Assembly (NCBI GenBank): GCA_028583415.1
Contig: CM053267.1
Location: forward strand, 53,086,914 to 53,150,913
DNA from: Protea cynaroides
Taxonomy: Eukaryota > Streptophyta > Magnoliopsida > Proteales > Proteaceae
Direction of reading: 5' to 3'
DNA: 64,000 nucleotides
Below are positions 10,499 to 22,633 of the stretch, piece after piece. Numbering within the stretch: the first letter of the stretch is position 1; every line of letters begins with the position of its first letter. Under the pieces are notes generated by a model. The model was not told the origin of the DNA, did not search any database, and worked only from the letters and a program-made list of their open reading frames with translations. The position numbers and the translations under genes are program-made.

Positions 10499-12133
10499 GG
10501 TAAAGTGTATAAACCTCATTTGTATTAAGGACACCAACCTCCCCTGCCATGTTTAGCAGGACGCTAAATTATTATGGGTTAACAGTGTTAACACTTAACA
10601 TTATCAAGTAAAATGATTAATATACCCTCATTAAATCCATAAGGCTAACAGGGTTTGGGGCATGTTCCGATTGGTGATAGAATCCCTGTGGAACTCTCAA
10701 GAGAGCATTCGAAGAAGTTAATAGCAGGCCTAGCTTCAAAATGGACCTGGGGCTTTGACGGCTACTGAATATGGGCTTGGAGACTGTGCAGGAGTTGGAG
10801 ATGGAGAAGTAACGAACAGAAATCGTCTCCGTCGGGTTTGGGGCGGGGAGGGCGCGTGGATGGATAACCGCCACGGCACTCCGGAGAGATCCGGCCCTCC
10901 ATCCGAGCCGACCCTCCGGTCGACAAGCTGGGCCGCGGGGTGGCTCGGTGGAGACACCCGTCGCCGGGGCCATCCTCCGGGCTACCGGGAGCCGGGATGG
11001 AGGGAGAGAGAGAGAGAAACAGAGCACACTTACCAAAAATGATGTCGCCAGAAATAAACTCGCCGATGCAGGTGTTGATGCTGGAATGACACTGGCCGCC
11101 GACGGAATTGCATGAACCTTAAACCCTTTGCAAAGGCAGAGAGGGGTTTTTAAAAACAGTTGCAGAGAGGTTTATCTGGAGAGCAAAGAATGTCTTCCTC
11201 CTCTCTTTCTTATATTTACTTTTTAAATTTTAATGATTTCCTACTTTTGGGTTCTCTCCAACAATTCTTAGTGGATCCCACCATGGATTGGGGGTAGGAA
11301 GAGCTTCCCTGATTTCCCTGTGGAGGGACATGGAGATTGGCAGCGAAGCTGGAAAGCTCCACGTTGTGGTCAGAAAGTCCAATACGTGGACGCCACCACT
11401 GGCATTGACGCCTAGACCATCGAATCTCACCGGACCAGAGGCAAAGGAGCTCCAAGGGTTCGTGGGGAGAGGGCGGAGGAGGGAGAGAGGGGCACCGTAA
11501 AGGGAGACGTTGGGGGCAGAGCAGAGTGGAAATGCATCATAGAGGGAAAAAAATTGTCTGTAGCACTCTGTTGTAGCAGAGTGCATCTAGACCTTGAAAA
11601 TGCATTGGTCATGAGTCCCAATGTATTCCCAATAGTCAGGATCAACTCTCTTACACTAAAGTGCTACAGACTAGAGCCCTAGAGAGTGCCTTGATTTTGT
11701 TCAATGAAACTATTGCTCTGGTCAGCCCCAAAATTGGTCCTACCTCTTTGACGACTAATGCCGCTACCTAGGAGTCCTCCAAGACCAAAGCCGACGCTGA
11801 AGTGGAAATCGGAGATGAAGCAAAACCATCCCCCGATTGCAAATGTTTAAGGGTAAGGGTAAAATTATAATTTAATTATTATAAGGGTAGTATAATCATT
11901 ATAATTCATTTGTTTATGTGACATCAACAATTATTGTCTTCCAGTTAATAGACTATAATTAATTGTTATGAATTTCAAATTTGAGGGGAAGTTTGTGCCC
12001 TCCAATTAACACACTGCAGTTACGCAGTTACATGTGAATTTCAAATTTGAGGGGAAATTTATGTCCTATTAAACATGATAAAGGAGATTGATGCCTTTTA
12101 GCCTAAGTATAGGAGAAGTTTATGTACATTACC
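10499..12133. mobile_element. TIR element with GC-rich interior (candidate gene-capturing DNA transposon)
   Basis: The ends are imperfect inverted repeats. GGTAAAGTGTATAAAC (10499-10514) faces GTTTATGTACATTACC (12118-12133). Weaker similarity continues inward for about 70 bp and includes CATGTTTAGCAGGAC against a reverse-complement CATGTTTAATAGGAC. The interior at 10830-11000 is strikingly GC-rich compared with its AT-rich surroundings. It is open in several frames, none of which I recognise. No transposase and no clear target duplication were seen. The pattern fits a Mutator-like non-autonomous element that picked up foreign DNA. Confidence 0.5.
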
Positions 12134-12492
12134 TAAATATTTAATGTATATGCAATGAAGACATTCTATAATCATTGATGCAAAATAGCCTTTTTATTGG
12201 GGGTCTTTGACACCATATCCTTTCGTGCACAATCATTGGATCATCACATAACCACAATAAACAGGAGCGAGGGAGAGGGTGCTATTTGGTATTTAAGACG
12301 GAATAGGTGAGGGAATTTTGCACCAATCCGAAAGACACTGAGAGCCAGTGTCAAGTAGAAAATCCCTTTATTGAGATGCCAAATCCTTTAAGAATAGGGT
12401 CATCTGTCCAAGTTGTTCTCAATTGGTAAAGCCCAAGTTAATGTTTGTTGTACTTAATTAAAAATTAGTTAAATAACTTATATAGCTAGTTC

Positions 12493-12535
<43 letters not shown>

Positions 12536-13570
12536 TATTTTATTGGTATTTATAGCTTTTTGTTTTTCCCTTGATGTTACGCTTGTGAGGTGAGGTTGGT
12601 GAGGTTGAAACCTAAAACCTCTAAGTTATTACTTCTTGCAAGGTGGGTCTAAAACTTTAATCCCACATGGGAAATGGGATAAACCTTAAGAGGATATATA
12701 TATAGATTTGGGAATTATAAGGGACAGGTTTTTTTTTTTCGTTATTAAGAAGAAAGAATTCCTCCTTCCATGTATTCTGGTTGGATCTAAGTTGCTTTTC
12801 TCACACAGGTGCGTATATCGAGCTGACGCGGCACGAGTGTAGGTCAAGACCGAGATCTATTTTTTGGATCTCGGGTGGGCCGTATTTATTTTATGTAACC
12901 ATTGGGTCGGAATTAGTTTAATCTGATTGACCAAACCAGATCCATTTATAATTGGACATGTCCATTCAAAGGGAGACATCATTATCACAGAGGTTCGATC
13001 CCATTGTTTGAATTGGAATCAATCGATCAAAAGCCGTTCGATTGACATATATCGGAGAGACACATCTCTTCCTTGGTTGCATCCTTATGAAAGGATGCAA
13101 TAAGGATGCAAATCTATACCTTTAAATCTAGATATTCAGATATAGGTCATTGATTAGAAGGGACACAGCCCCACTATAAGATACCTTCAATAGTCATCTC
13201 CTACTCTATAAATGGAGGATCCCCTCATGACATACGATTTCAGTACAAGTTTGGTACTGTTTCTCTCAAGGCATAGTCTCTTCATCATATTGAATTTTTG
13301 TTTGCTGATTTTTGCATTTTAGTCTAAGCATAACTCTTAAATTCTTTAAAGGGTGGATCAAACAAGTGCATGTTTGCTACTTGAAGCTAAGGTTGTTTTA
13401 TCTTAGAGTTAAATTTGCATCATCAATCCACTTGTACCTATGAGGACAAATACTAAATTTAGAATAGTGCCAATCGTGGGAAGTCTTAACCTGTGATCTC
13501 ATCATTTTGGTTCTAGATCATCTACTCAGTCCACGTCACTGCAGTCACCACCAAACAAGTCAATTCTCAT
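12134..13570. other. Non-coding stretch with LTR-like sequence
   Basis: It contains a (TA)n(TG)n microsatellite at 12497-12535. From about 12640 to 13560 the sequence has the look of a plant LTR: TCCCACATGGGAAATGG near 12662 and a TATA-like CTCTATAAATGGAG near 13204. No matching second LTR or polyprotein was found, so it may be a solo LTR or fragment. No gene is supported. Confidence 0.35.
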
Positions 13571-13677
13571 TTAAAACATCATCTTCAACAACAATGTTGT
13601 ACTCTCGTCCTTGGAGCCGAACAAGCAGACTAGGCAAAAGATTTTGCAAATGCACTTGGGTAGAGACTGAATGAGTA

Positions 13678-14083
13678 GGAGATCATTGACATCAGAAACA
13701 AAACCAGTTACCGAGTTCCCCGCTGAAAACTGAAGATCGTACAGATTCATTGACAAAGTAAATTGTTTTAACAGTTCCTCTTCATTATGTTCCTAGTGAA
13801 TTTACCAAAAAAAAAAAGTTGTTCTGGTGAAACTTTTATTCGGGATTTTCTTCTTAGGAAGAACTCAGTGGGGTTCATTTTCACCCTGAGATTCTTCTGT
13901 GACATGAAAGTAATAGAGGACATACGACATCCTCTTCAAAACTTGTAAGTGCACAGCAATAAGTAACAAAATGAATTACTTTCATTTGCTACAATGCAAC
14001 AAGACCTTATCATTATTAATGAGATGTTGAAGCTTTATACATAGAACTCTTGTATGGAATATGGATGTATAGTACAACTGATA
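13678..14083. repeat. Duplicated GSNAP 3' flank upstream of PELPK copy 3
   Basis: This segment aligns with 19600-19942 over about 400 bp. Shared landmarks are GATCATTGACATCAGAAAC, GAAGAACTCAGTGGGG and ACATAGAACTCTTGTATGG. In the other location it abuts and includes the 3' end of the GSNAP transcript. Here it is followed directly by PELPK copy 3. Confidence 0.85.
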
Positions 14084-14418
14084 TATAGTAAGTGTCAGGG
14101 GAGGTCCGTGTAATTCAGTAAGTGCCAGAAGAGGTTTGTGTAATAAATGAAATGTCAAAGGAAAGTCCGAATAATTTTTCCTAATAATAAAAATATTATT
14201 ATTAATTATTATGATTATTTTATTATTATTACAACAATCACATTTTTCCTAATTTAGAATTTCTTTTATTGTTATCCTTGATCCATGTGGTTATGGAGGT
14301 AAACTAACAAAGACAGAAAACAACTACCTCAAGATTTTCAAACAACCCATGGGACTCAAACCCCACCAACCATGACCTATGTTAACAACTAACTCCAAAT
14401 TCCTCCCCCACTTCCCTA

Positions 14419-14429
14419 CTATATATACC
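14419..14429 (+). promoter_or_regulatory. TATA box of PELPK copy 3
   Basis: CTATATATACC lies about 100 bp before the ATG. The aligned copy 2 sequence (near 8595) is CTTATACAACA, a weaker version. The rest of the proximal promoter is well conserved between them. Confidence 0.6.
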
Positions 14430-14520
14430 ACAACTTTGCTCCTCTTCTTCACTCAACAAAATACCTATTGTCCTCCCTCTCTTCTATAGTGTCTTCCTCA
14501 AGCCCTTGTTTCTTAGAACC

Positions 14521-14901
14521 ATGGCTTCCCAAACCTCCTTCATTTTTGTGGTCATCACACTTCACTCACTGCAAAGCATCAACACATGCCTCGCCACCAC
14601 TCGTCATCTACTCCAAGCCCTGCCTCCCGTACCAGCCCTACCTACCATCCCTTCATTGCCAAAACCAACATTGCCACCTCCATTGCCTACAACCCAAATG
14701 CCACTACCTACAGGGACATTGCCGCCGCTACCATCGATGCCGACCATCCCTAACACTCCAACGATCCCTTCCCTTCCTACTGGCACATTGCCTCCAATGC
14801 CTTCTATCACCATCCCTTCTTTCATCCTTAACATTCCAACACTCATCTCATCTATTTCTTTCCTTTCCCCACCCGCTTCAACTTCAACCACTAGCCCTTG
14901 A
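14521..14901 (+). CDS. PELPK-like proline-rich secreted protein, copy 3
   Basis: A single-exon frame of 126 aa starts at ATGGCTTCC. Residues 1 to about 25 are a signal peptide (MASQTSFIFVVITLHSL). The mature chain has the LPTIPSLPKPTLPPPLP block, LPTGTLPPLP, PTIPNTPTIPSLP and a second LPTGTLPPMP. The C-terminus is hydrophobic with SPP motifs. No Cys remain after the signal region and no catalytic motif is present, in line with a structural or wall-associated protein. It has the best-preserved TATA box of the array. Flanking homology to copies 1 and 2 extends several hundred bases on both sides, so the whole unit was duplicated. Confidence 0.8.
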   Translation: MASQTSFIFVVITLHSLQSINTCLATTRHLLQALPPVPALPTIPSLPKPTLPPPLPTTQMPLPTGTLPPLPSMPTIPNTPTIPSLPTGTLPPMPSITIPSFILNIPTLISSISFLSPPASTSTTSP

Positions 14902-15212
14902 GATCTTCATTTCATTTGATACTACTCGATGACATGCTTTGCACCACCTGGAAGCATTAGATGTACGTGAAGCTATAGCTCTGGATTGTGAATAGGCAGC
15001 CATGGACTATCTGGTTTGCCATGGTATTAGATCATATATGGAGTATTAATTTTCTTAGGATATTATATATGAATGTGTGACGTATCCATTTATTTTCTGG
15101 TTCTTTGATTATGTATTTTCCTGGCCGACTTTTTCTTTTCATATGGGTTGTGCACTTTGTAACCTCATATTTATAATTATGAAACACTTCCAGTTATTCT
15201 CTCTTTTAGTAC

Positions 15213-15217
<5 letters not shown>

Positions 15218-15246
<29 letters not shown>
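15218..15246. repeat. (GA)n microsatellite, PELPK copy 3 flank
   Basis: Positional equivalent of the GA tracts behind copies 1 and 2. Confidence 0.9.
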
Positions 15247-15248
<2 letters not shown>

Positions 15249-15619
15249 TCTTGACTTGGAACAGTATGTTTTCAACCATATGGTGCTTCGATTTAATTAT
15301 GTCATGATAAGAAGATAATGGGAATCTATAAAATTTCATAACTCTGGACTAAATTTTAATTTGTATGTCAGACTTATTTAAAATTGGGGTTTTACCAGTG
15401 AGATATTGCTGGGGTCTTATATCGTATGGATCATCCATGTGTGATGAGGCATTTGTTTCAGTGACAATATTTCAGAAACGGACATTAGCAATCTAGAATT
15501 TCAATAGGCAATTGGGTTTCCATAATAAATTTTAAATTTTAATTTTTATACTTAGGTATCGTTTTAGAGTTGTTTTCCAATATTTTTTTTTATGACAAAA
15601 AAGAAAAGAAAAGGAAATT

Positions 15620-17790
15620 GACTCATATTTCCCCTAATTCACAATTAATTCAAATACTCCCAAAACATTCAAACAATGACTCAAACCACCCTTTCATGTA
15701 TAACACAATGACAAATAGGCCCAGGCCGTTAACTCTTCACCGTTCTATGATGATGTGTACAAGACTTTAATAATGTAATGGCCAAAGTACTCTTTAGTCA
15801 AAGGTGAACTGTCAAAAAATACCCTCTAGGGTGTTTTATGTGTTGCTGGTTTATTTCCTGATTCCATCTCTCTCGCGGTTAGGTTGTTTATGTGCTGCTG
15901 TTCAGGGTTAATCTTGTTCAGAGCCCAACTGGGCAACACGGGGAGGGTTGGAGTTTTTTCACATACCAAACCCAATCCCTAATCTGTTCACAGAAGCCAT
16001 ACTGAATCAGATAACAAACCAGGAAAAGGGGGGCTGATCCTGTTCAACCTGCCTATTTGCCTATCCCTGCACGGGTCCAAATATTTCACTAACACTATAC
16101 TGTAATGTCAAAGAAAATAAACAGGAACAAGGAGGAAAAGTACCTATGAAAACCATGACCAAAAGATGAAGCCTCAAAAGAATAGGAGTTGGACATCTAA
16201 TCCCAGCTGCAGTTCAGAGAAGTTCAACTCAAAAATAAAATTACAACTCTTCTACATGCTTAATCAGTGTAATCTTCACTTTTCTTTTCCTTTTATTTTT
16301 TTGGGTGTGTGTGTGGGTGTACCTAACATATTTAATTGAAAAAGAAAACATATAATATGCCAATATAAAATGTAAACAACAAAAAAATTGGTCACCATGA
16401 CTTGGAAATGGCAAACTACATTATAGGGGGCGAATCCAAATACAAGTTGTGACCATTGGTTCCAGTTCTTGGTATTCATCTGCAAAACAGTAATCCAACC
16501 TAATTCTCCACAATGGATACAGTATTAAAGATTCTAGTATTTATACTAAGGTGCAAATACTTTCATGGGCCCCTGGAATTTGATAATATAGGCAATATAC
16601 ACTAAAGGAGTCGAAGGGATTGTGTCTTCTTCCTTTCCTACAAATCACCATGCACTTGCAATATAATAAATTCTGCAATGCAATTTAACTTGTGCAGTTG
16701 AATTAATAATTAATAAAGCAATACAAAGTTGTATGGAGAATCATTAGACAGATACCGTATCACTATAGGAGGTATTAAATTCTGAGAGCAAGAAATAAGC
16801 AAGGAATGATGGAAGAAGTGCAAAGAGGATATCAACAACAGCTGTCATTCGTAGATCTCCTATAATGCAAATTTGATAATAGATACCATAAGGCCTCCCT
16901 CCATAAGGTGGGGTTTAATTGCTCCAAAACGATGATCTTCACCATAAAATGGCAAATGGAACATAAATAGAGTGTACGATTAACCTTGAAATAGATAAGT
17001 TACCCGATAAAAATAAAAACCCAAATAGAGAAGAGATCCTACAATATTTTCTTCTTTTATTGCTTTGATAGAGATTTCATTGAATGATGAGAAAAGAAAG
17101 ATACAGAGGTAAAAAAAAAAACACAAAACAGAATCATTCATCATGAAAGAGCAGCCTAAAACTCAGAAAATTAAAGAAGAGATTACTTGCATCCCTAAGA
17201 ATCATATGAAGAAGAATAGACAAGATAACACTTTCAATAGAACAGATTATTAATCTCCTATTAACATAAACCAAGAACTCTCATATGAGTTTAAAAGTTG
17301 AGATAGTTACCATCGCATACCCGGAAGCCGGATCTATTATCAAGATATGCTTTACTGTTTTTTTCTCTCGGGTAAAAGTTTCACAAGCTCTGGTCGGCCA
17401 TGGAGAAACTTGTAACCGGGAGAAAAAAACAGGAAAACAGATCATGTCCATCTCCAACTTTCTTTTCTCTCCAACGTTTTTCTTCTCGCTTCTGCAAGCT
17501 CTTGTTTTGTACCGCTGAATGTTCTTGAGGGAATCCATCGTCCTTCTTCTTCTTCTCTGCAACCTCTTCTTCCCAAACTCATATTCTAGGGGCTGCTAGT
17601 ACTACCCAGAAGAGAACAGGAAATATAATAATGAAAAGGAATAAGAAGAATACAAGAGTAAAAGGGAGGGGATGGATTGGATTGCACTAAGATGAGAGGA
17701 ATGGACAGTCATGGAAATAAAAGGAACCCAATCAGCCAACGTCAAACCACAGTAACCATATTGTTATCGGTTAGTATAGCTTGTATATAA
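15620..17790. other. Intergenic region without a supported gene
   Basis: AT-rich sequence with scattered short open frames on both strands. The longest (17281-17562, minus, 93 codons) is rich in Lys/Arg and shows no domain I recognise. No transposon ends were identified. Confidence 0.5.
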
Positions 17791-17959
17791 AGAAACTCAA
17801 AGACCAAATCCTAATCGCTGGCCATAAAATAAAAATCCAAACAGCCTACATACGAACGCTGCAATCCAATAGAAATCGGCAAATGTGTGAATCAGATAAA
17901 AAGAAATTCGGTACTCTTTCTGGAAAAAAGAAGAAATGGAAAAGAAATTTCCGATAAAA

Positions 17960-18072
17960 AAAAATTTAGATACGAACGCAGGGAAAGAAGCTGCAGTTCT
18001 CATCCTTTTGGGAGCTACTGGCTCTTCGGATTCGCGATAGCTAGATTCACCAAGAAGCCTTTTACCGGCCAT
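17960..18072 (-). CDS. Possible first exon of an unidentified protein
   Basis: On the minus strand an ATG at 18072 in ACAATGGCC context opens a peptide starting MAGKRLLGESSYRESEEP and continuing to KRMRTAASFPAF, where a GTATCT donor could end the exon. An acidic then KR-rich opening of this kind resembles the N-terminus of plant CBP60-type calmodulin-binding proteins. No downstream exon with the conserved DNA- or calmodulin-binding region was found in the 2 kb below it. It may be a truncated gene or chance. Confidence 0.25.
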
Positions 18073-18517
18073 TGTAACTTACTCCGGACAGAGACGGAGA
18101 GAGATAGATGAAGAAAGCGTTTGAAGTTTTAGGGTAATTGCTGGTTGCCGTGTAATGAATATAAATTGGAAGAAGAAGGCGGAGATTCGCATGTTGCCTT
18201 CTTCGTTGTTTTCAGATGGTTGCAGAAGAACGCCGGAGCGGATTGGAGCAAGAAACAGAGACCGCACTGGTGACTGCACCAAGACGGAATGGAGATCAAA
18301 GTTTACCTGAGTCTCATTGTCAATTGAAACCAAGATCAAAGGTTTCTCTCTTCTCTCTTAGCATTATAAATTAGAGCTTGAGAATGGACAGACGTACCAT
18401 GGTTGGATCGGATTCACCCGATCCTCAAGTGTCGGCGGTCTGACGGGGCCGCCTCTCCTCCCAAACCTGTGGGAGTATGGGAGTAGAGGATTTAGGTACC
18501 TACCTCCTCTCTCCTCT

Positions 18518-18747
18518 CGGATTCAAATCGTCGTCTTGGAGGGAGACTGCCTCCGTCGGATGGCTGACACGTGGCTCTCCGAAAAATCCGAGCCCCATGT
18601 CCAAGCCGACACCCAGCTGACAAGCCTAGCCGACAGGGGGTGTAGGCTCAGACGTGATGTTCGGATTTTCCCAAGAGTCACATATCGGCCATTCGAAAGG
18701 GATGTCTCCCTCCTCCTTAAAGTACAGGGAGGAGACGATTCGGATCC
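18518..18747. mobile_element. 230-bp MITE with GGATYCRAATCGTC ends
   Basis: The left end GGATTCAAATCGTC (18519-18532) and the reverse complement of the right end, GGATCCGAATCGTC (18734-18747), agree at 12 of 14 bases. CTCTCCTCT occurs on both sides (18509-18517 and 18748-18756), a candidate 9-bp target duplication, though the sequence is low complexity. The ends match those of the 46322-46470 element. The interior is GC-rich and non-coding. Confidence 0.55.
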
Positions 18748-19159
18748 CTCTCCTCTTGAAGTTCAATAACACAAATTCAAATCAAATATTAAAATTTGTA
18801 AATATAAATAAATAATGATCAATTGCAATTGAACATGGATCAAGAGTTAATTGAATAAAATAACTGAACATAAGACCAAATAGCATAATCGATTATGAAA
18901 GATAATAAATTGATTAAATTGAATAACATAAGACTAATTGAGGATCGAAATCGAATATAAACTAGTCAATGTTTCGTAAATCAAGATCGATTAGTTAAAC
19001 TTATCGATCACCGTACAAGGTATTAAATTAGTAAAGACCGGTTAAACTTGATCGAGATCGACCAATTGACAAAAAGATGGTCATGTTTGGATATTTTGGG
19101 AATATCTGGATTAAGTGTGAGCTAGGGAGGTAAGGTATGAGACTATGAGTCAATTTTCC

Positions 19160-19440
19160 AAAAATAAAAGTTGGACGAAAAAAATAAATTTAAAAGTCCT
19201 TTTTATACGTGGATCCCACATTAACGAAAAATAGAATTTTATATATTATAATACTAAAATCAATCCATTGTCAAATACAGTGATTTTAATGACAAATTTA
19301 TCTGATCATGAATTTATGGCCGACTGATATAATACTAAAATCAATCCATTGTCAAATACAGTGATTTTAATGACAAATTTATCTGATCATGAATTTATGG
19401 CCGACTTTGGGGTAGTTTGGTAATTTTTAGATTCACATAA
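19160..19440. repeat. Remnant 3' flank of a fourth PELPK unit, with an 81-bp tandem duplication
   Basis: The sequence matches the distal flanks at 1197-1440 and 9770-10000, but no PELPK gene precedes it. Inside, an 81-bp block is repeated back to back (about 19247-19327 and 19328-19408). It ends about 160 bp before the GSNAP 3' flank copy. Confidence 0.75.
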
Positions 19441-19599
19441 TTTCTAAAGAAAAAAAATCGGACTTCGATTTCCTACAGCTTTATAGATCTTATAATTGCA
19501 TCTTGACCGTTGAGAGTGTATCTACACGTACATCGATTTATGTGATGAGATCCTTTGTAGTACTTGTATATGCATATGATCCAAACTCCAATGGAGTAC

Positions 19600-19942
19600 G
19601 AGATCATTGACATCAGAAACAAAACCAGTTACCGGTTCCCTGCTGAAATCTGATGACCGTACAGAATCATTGACAAAGTAAATTGCTTTTAACAGTTCTT
19701 CGTTATGTTCCTGGTGAAGCTTTTATTCTGGATTTTCTTCTTGGGAAGAACTCAGTGGGGGTCATTTTCACCCTGAGATGCTTCTGTGATATTAAACAAA
19801 TAGAGGACATATGACATCCCTTTCAAAACTAGTCACTGCACAGCAATGAGTAACAATGGAACAAAACCTTGTCATTAATTATTAATGAGATGTTGAAGTT
19901 TTATACATAGAACTCTTGTATGGATGTACAGTACAACCAACA
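19600..19942. repeat. GSNAP 3' flank, parental copy of 13678-14083
   Basis: This includes the presumed GSNAP 3' UTR tail, which lies below the stop codon at 20037. It is the counterpart of the segment upstream of PELPK copy 3. Confidence 0.8.
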
Positions 19943-20036
19943 GATTACAGTATTTTGTGGTACAATGATAGCCTCCTTTGTTAGTAAGTATAGACTGTTC
20001 TCGCGAGCTGTTTTTGTGGACCATTCATGAAGGAAG

Positions 20037-22578
20037 CTAAGTAAGATCATTTTCATCCAGAGGTATTTCTTCTTCCTTGCCTGTTTCAGCTTTGTTTGCA
20101 CTCACATCACCAGTGGGTAATTTCCTTGCAAGCCTAATGATCTGTAGTCATTTCATAGAGAAAAATCCATAAGTAGCAGGTAACTGATGGAAAAGCAATT
20201 CATTTATGATACATTTTCATGCTACAACTCCAAAGAGAGAATCCTTACAATTGACAACACGATTTGCAAAAGTAAAAAATTCAGAAAACTGGAAAGTTGA
20301 GAATAAGGCTAACTGCTAATGATCTAGAAGGTAAACAGTTTTGAAATGGTGTAACAACACTGCCATATGCAGGCCGAGGATCTGACTTTACCATACAGAT
20401 TAAGCATTCAGGTAAAGTTCAAAGAGTTGCCAATGCAATAAAAAAATCTCCATTGTAGTATGATGAAACTCACTTGTGTACTGTTATTACCCATTACCCA
20501 TGTAATGAGAAATCTTCTCCTTTCAATTTCATTTTGTATTATTGCCACACAAAAAAGGTTTGAATTTTTCATGTTATTTAATTTTTTCTGTATCAAACAG
20601 TGCATCCCTACATCATTGTCCTCACTGTCTAGCTTATTAACAATTCCAGTCACGTATCATGTAATCCAGGACTTGGTCAGAAGACTCAGAACTCATCTAT
20701 CAAGCATAAAATGAGTCATTTTAAACTAGCAAAGTTCAATTTCATGTATTGATGCTAGTAAAAATGAGATCACGTTGAATGCCCAGGTTGACTAAGCAAA
20801 GTCATACCCCAAAATCACTAGCTGAGGAAGCCTCCAACATGAAGTTTAAGACAAGCAAAAATTAGCTGGGTGAAAATGGCATAGGAAGGGTTACCATATG
20901 GTCAAGATTTGAAACAGTGCTCGAGTGTCCAATACGTTTGATTTCTTCAACATCGCCTTCCTCATAAGCAGAAAGAAGTTTAGTAGCACAACGATTCTGG
21001 TCACTACCAAGAAAAGCATCAATCCTGCAAATATATGACAAAAGCAGCAAGGTGATTGAATAAAGGTCCTCTCTGGGAAATCCCAAAGCAGAAGTAACTG
21101 AACTATATAAACATGAAAGAAAACCCATCACATCCCTAAATTCAACAATTCTAGATCCTCTACAGAGGCATAAAGAATATAGGTTTGATATTAAAATCAG
21201 ATCCATTTTAAAGTGGGTCAGACCAGAGATGGGCACCGTGGATCATCAAATTCAGAACCTTACAGGATCCTTAAAAAATGTTGAGACCATGCATTGACAG
21301 ATCTGCCCCAGATCAAATACAAATTAATGGACCATTTGTTATGGATGTAGAATCACACATCCAAATCAGACCTGGACAAGGATCCAGGCTGAATATGCTC
21401 ATGAGAATTCAGTTTCAAATTCAGATGCACATACATCGGATATACTCTTATCCCTACTTTCAATGAAAGGAGTGTAGTTCCTCTCTGCATCTGCTTTATG
21501 GAGGTCAAGTAACAACAGGGTATTTGTCTCTCCATAGAATAAGAATGGAAACTAACCAAAGAGAATGTGCATCTATTGTAACACATCCACTTTTACAGCA
21601 ATATGCAGAGAGTAGATTAACCTCCATGAACAGACTGATGAATGATGACCGCTATGAATGTCACCATCCTCCCTAGATTACCCTCACAGAAATATGACAT
21701 CTATGACATATCCATTCTTAAATGAAAAATCTTTAACTTCGTGGCTAAAAATCTTGCAAAATAGGGTATTCCTGAATCCGACCAGACAGAATTCTCTTAC
21801 CACAATGATGCTTAATTTACTGCTTTAAGTTTCCAGGCAAAGGTCTTAAATTTATGGAAAGATGTCCAAATTGATCCCATTTGGAATCATCTGATTTGTA
21901 CTTCTCCATATCTTAAGAATATGATCAGATCCAAATAATTTCCCATCTCAGGCATGGGCACCGAAAAATGCGAAGAGTGTAGGAAGCAAAATAAAACTTA
22001 CTGTGAACAGTCATTGTAGCACTTCTGTGCTTGCTTGAAATCATCTGCATAAAGGTACACTATGATTGCACTAAGATAAGCCTGAAATCAAATGAGAGGA
22101 GTAAGAACACTTTCTGAGTTGGTTGAATTCATCCAGCACAAACAATAAAAAGGAAAGCAAAGCCCAAAGGGGTCAGTCAAGCAAAGAGTGAAGTCCCTAT
22201 CTTGCACCCCCTCCATTGGTTTGAGTTCTAAATCACAAATGCAGAGAAAACCAAACTGATTTGGAGCCAGTAAAAAGTGTCAAATTTATGCCCCAACAAG
22301 TTCAACCACCAGCAGCATAAAAATTCTCAAAAGTTTTAAGGCAGAAAATAGAAAAGCGTATTTCTAATGGTAGATCAATGCCTAATGGAACACATGCAGT
22401 ACATCAGCCATCAAAACCAAAATAGTAAATAAAGGGATACCAATGGTCAAAAACTTTTTCACGCTCACTTTTTTTTCCCTCTCTGTCACCATATTCTTCT
22501 TCTTCGGTCACATGCATCTATCTTGCTCTCACTCACAATCACCGTACCTTGTCTATCTCCTACTTCCTCCTCCTCCTC

Positions 22579-22633
<55 letters not shown>

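Noticed and set aside
10617..11042. Open frames on both strands in the GC-rich island
   Set aside because: High GC removes stop codons; none of the peptides resembles a known family, so no gene is called.
17281..17562. 93-codon Lys/Arg-rich minus-strand frame as a second exon of the 18072 candidate
   Set aside because: No convincing acceptor/donor phase match and no family similarity.
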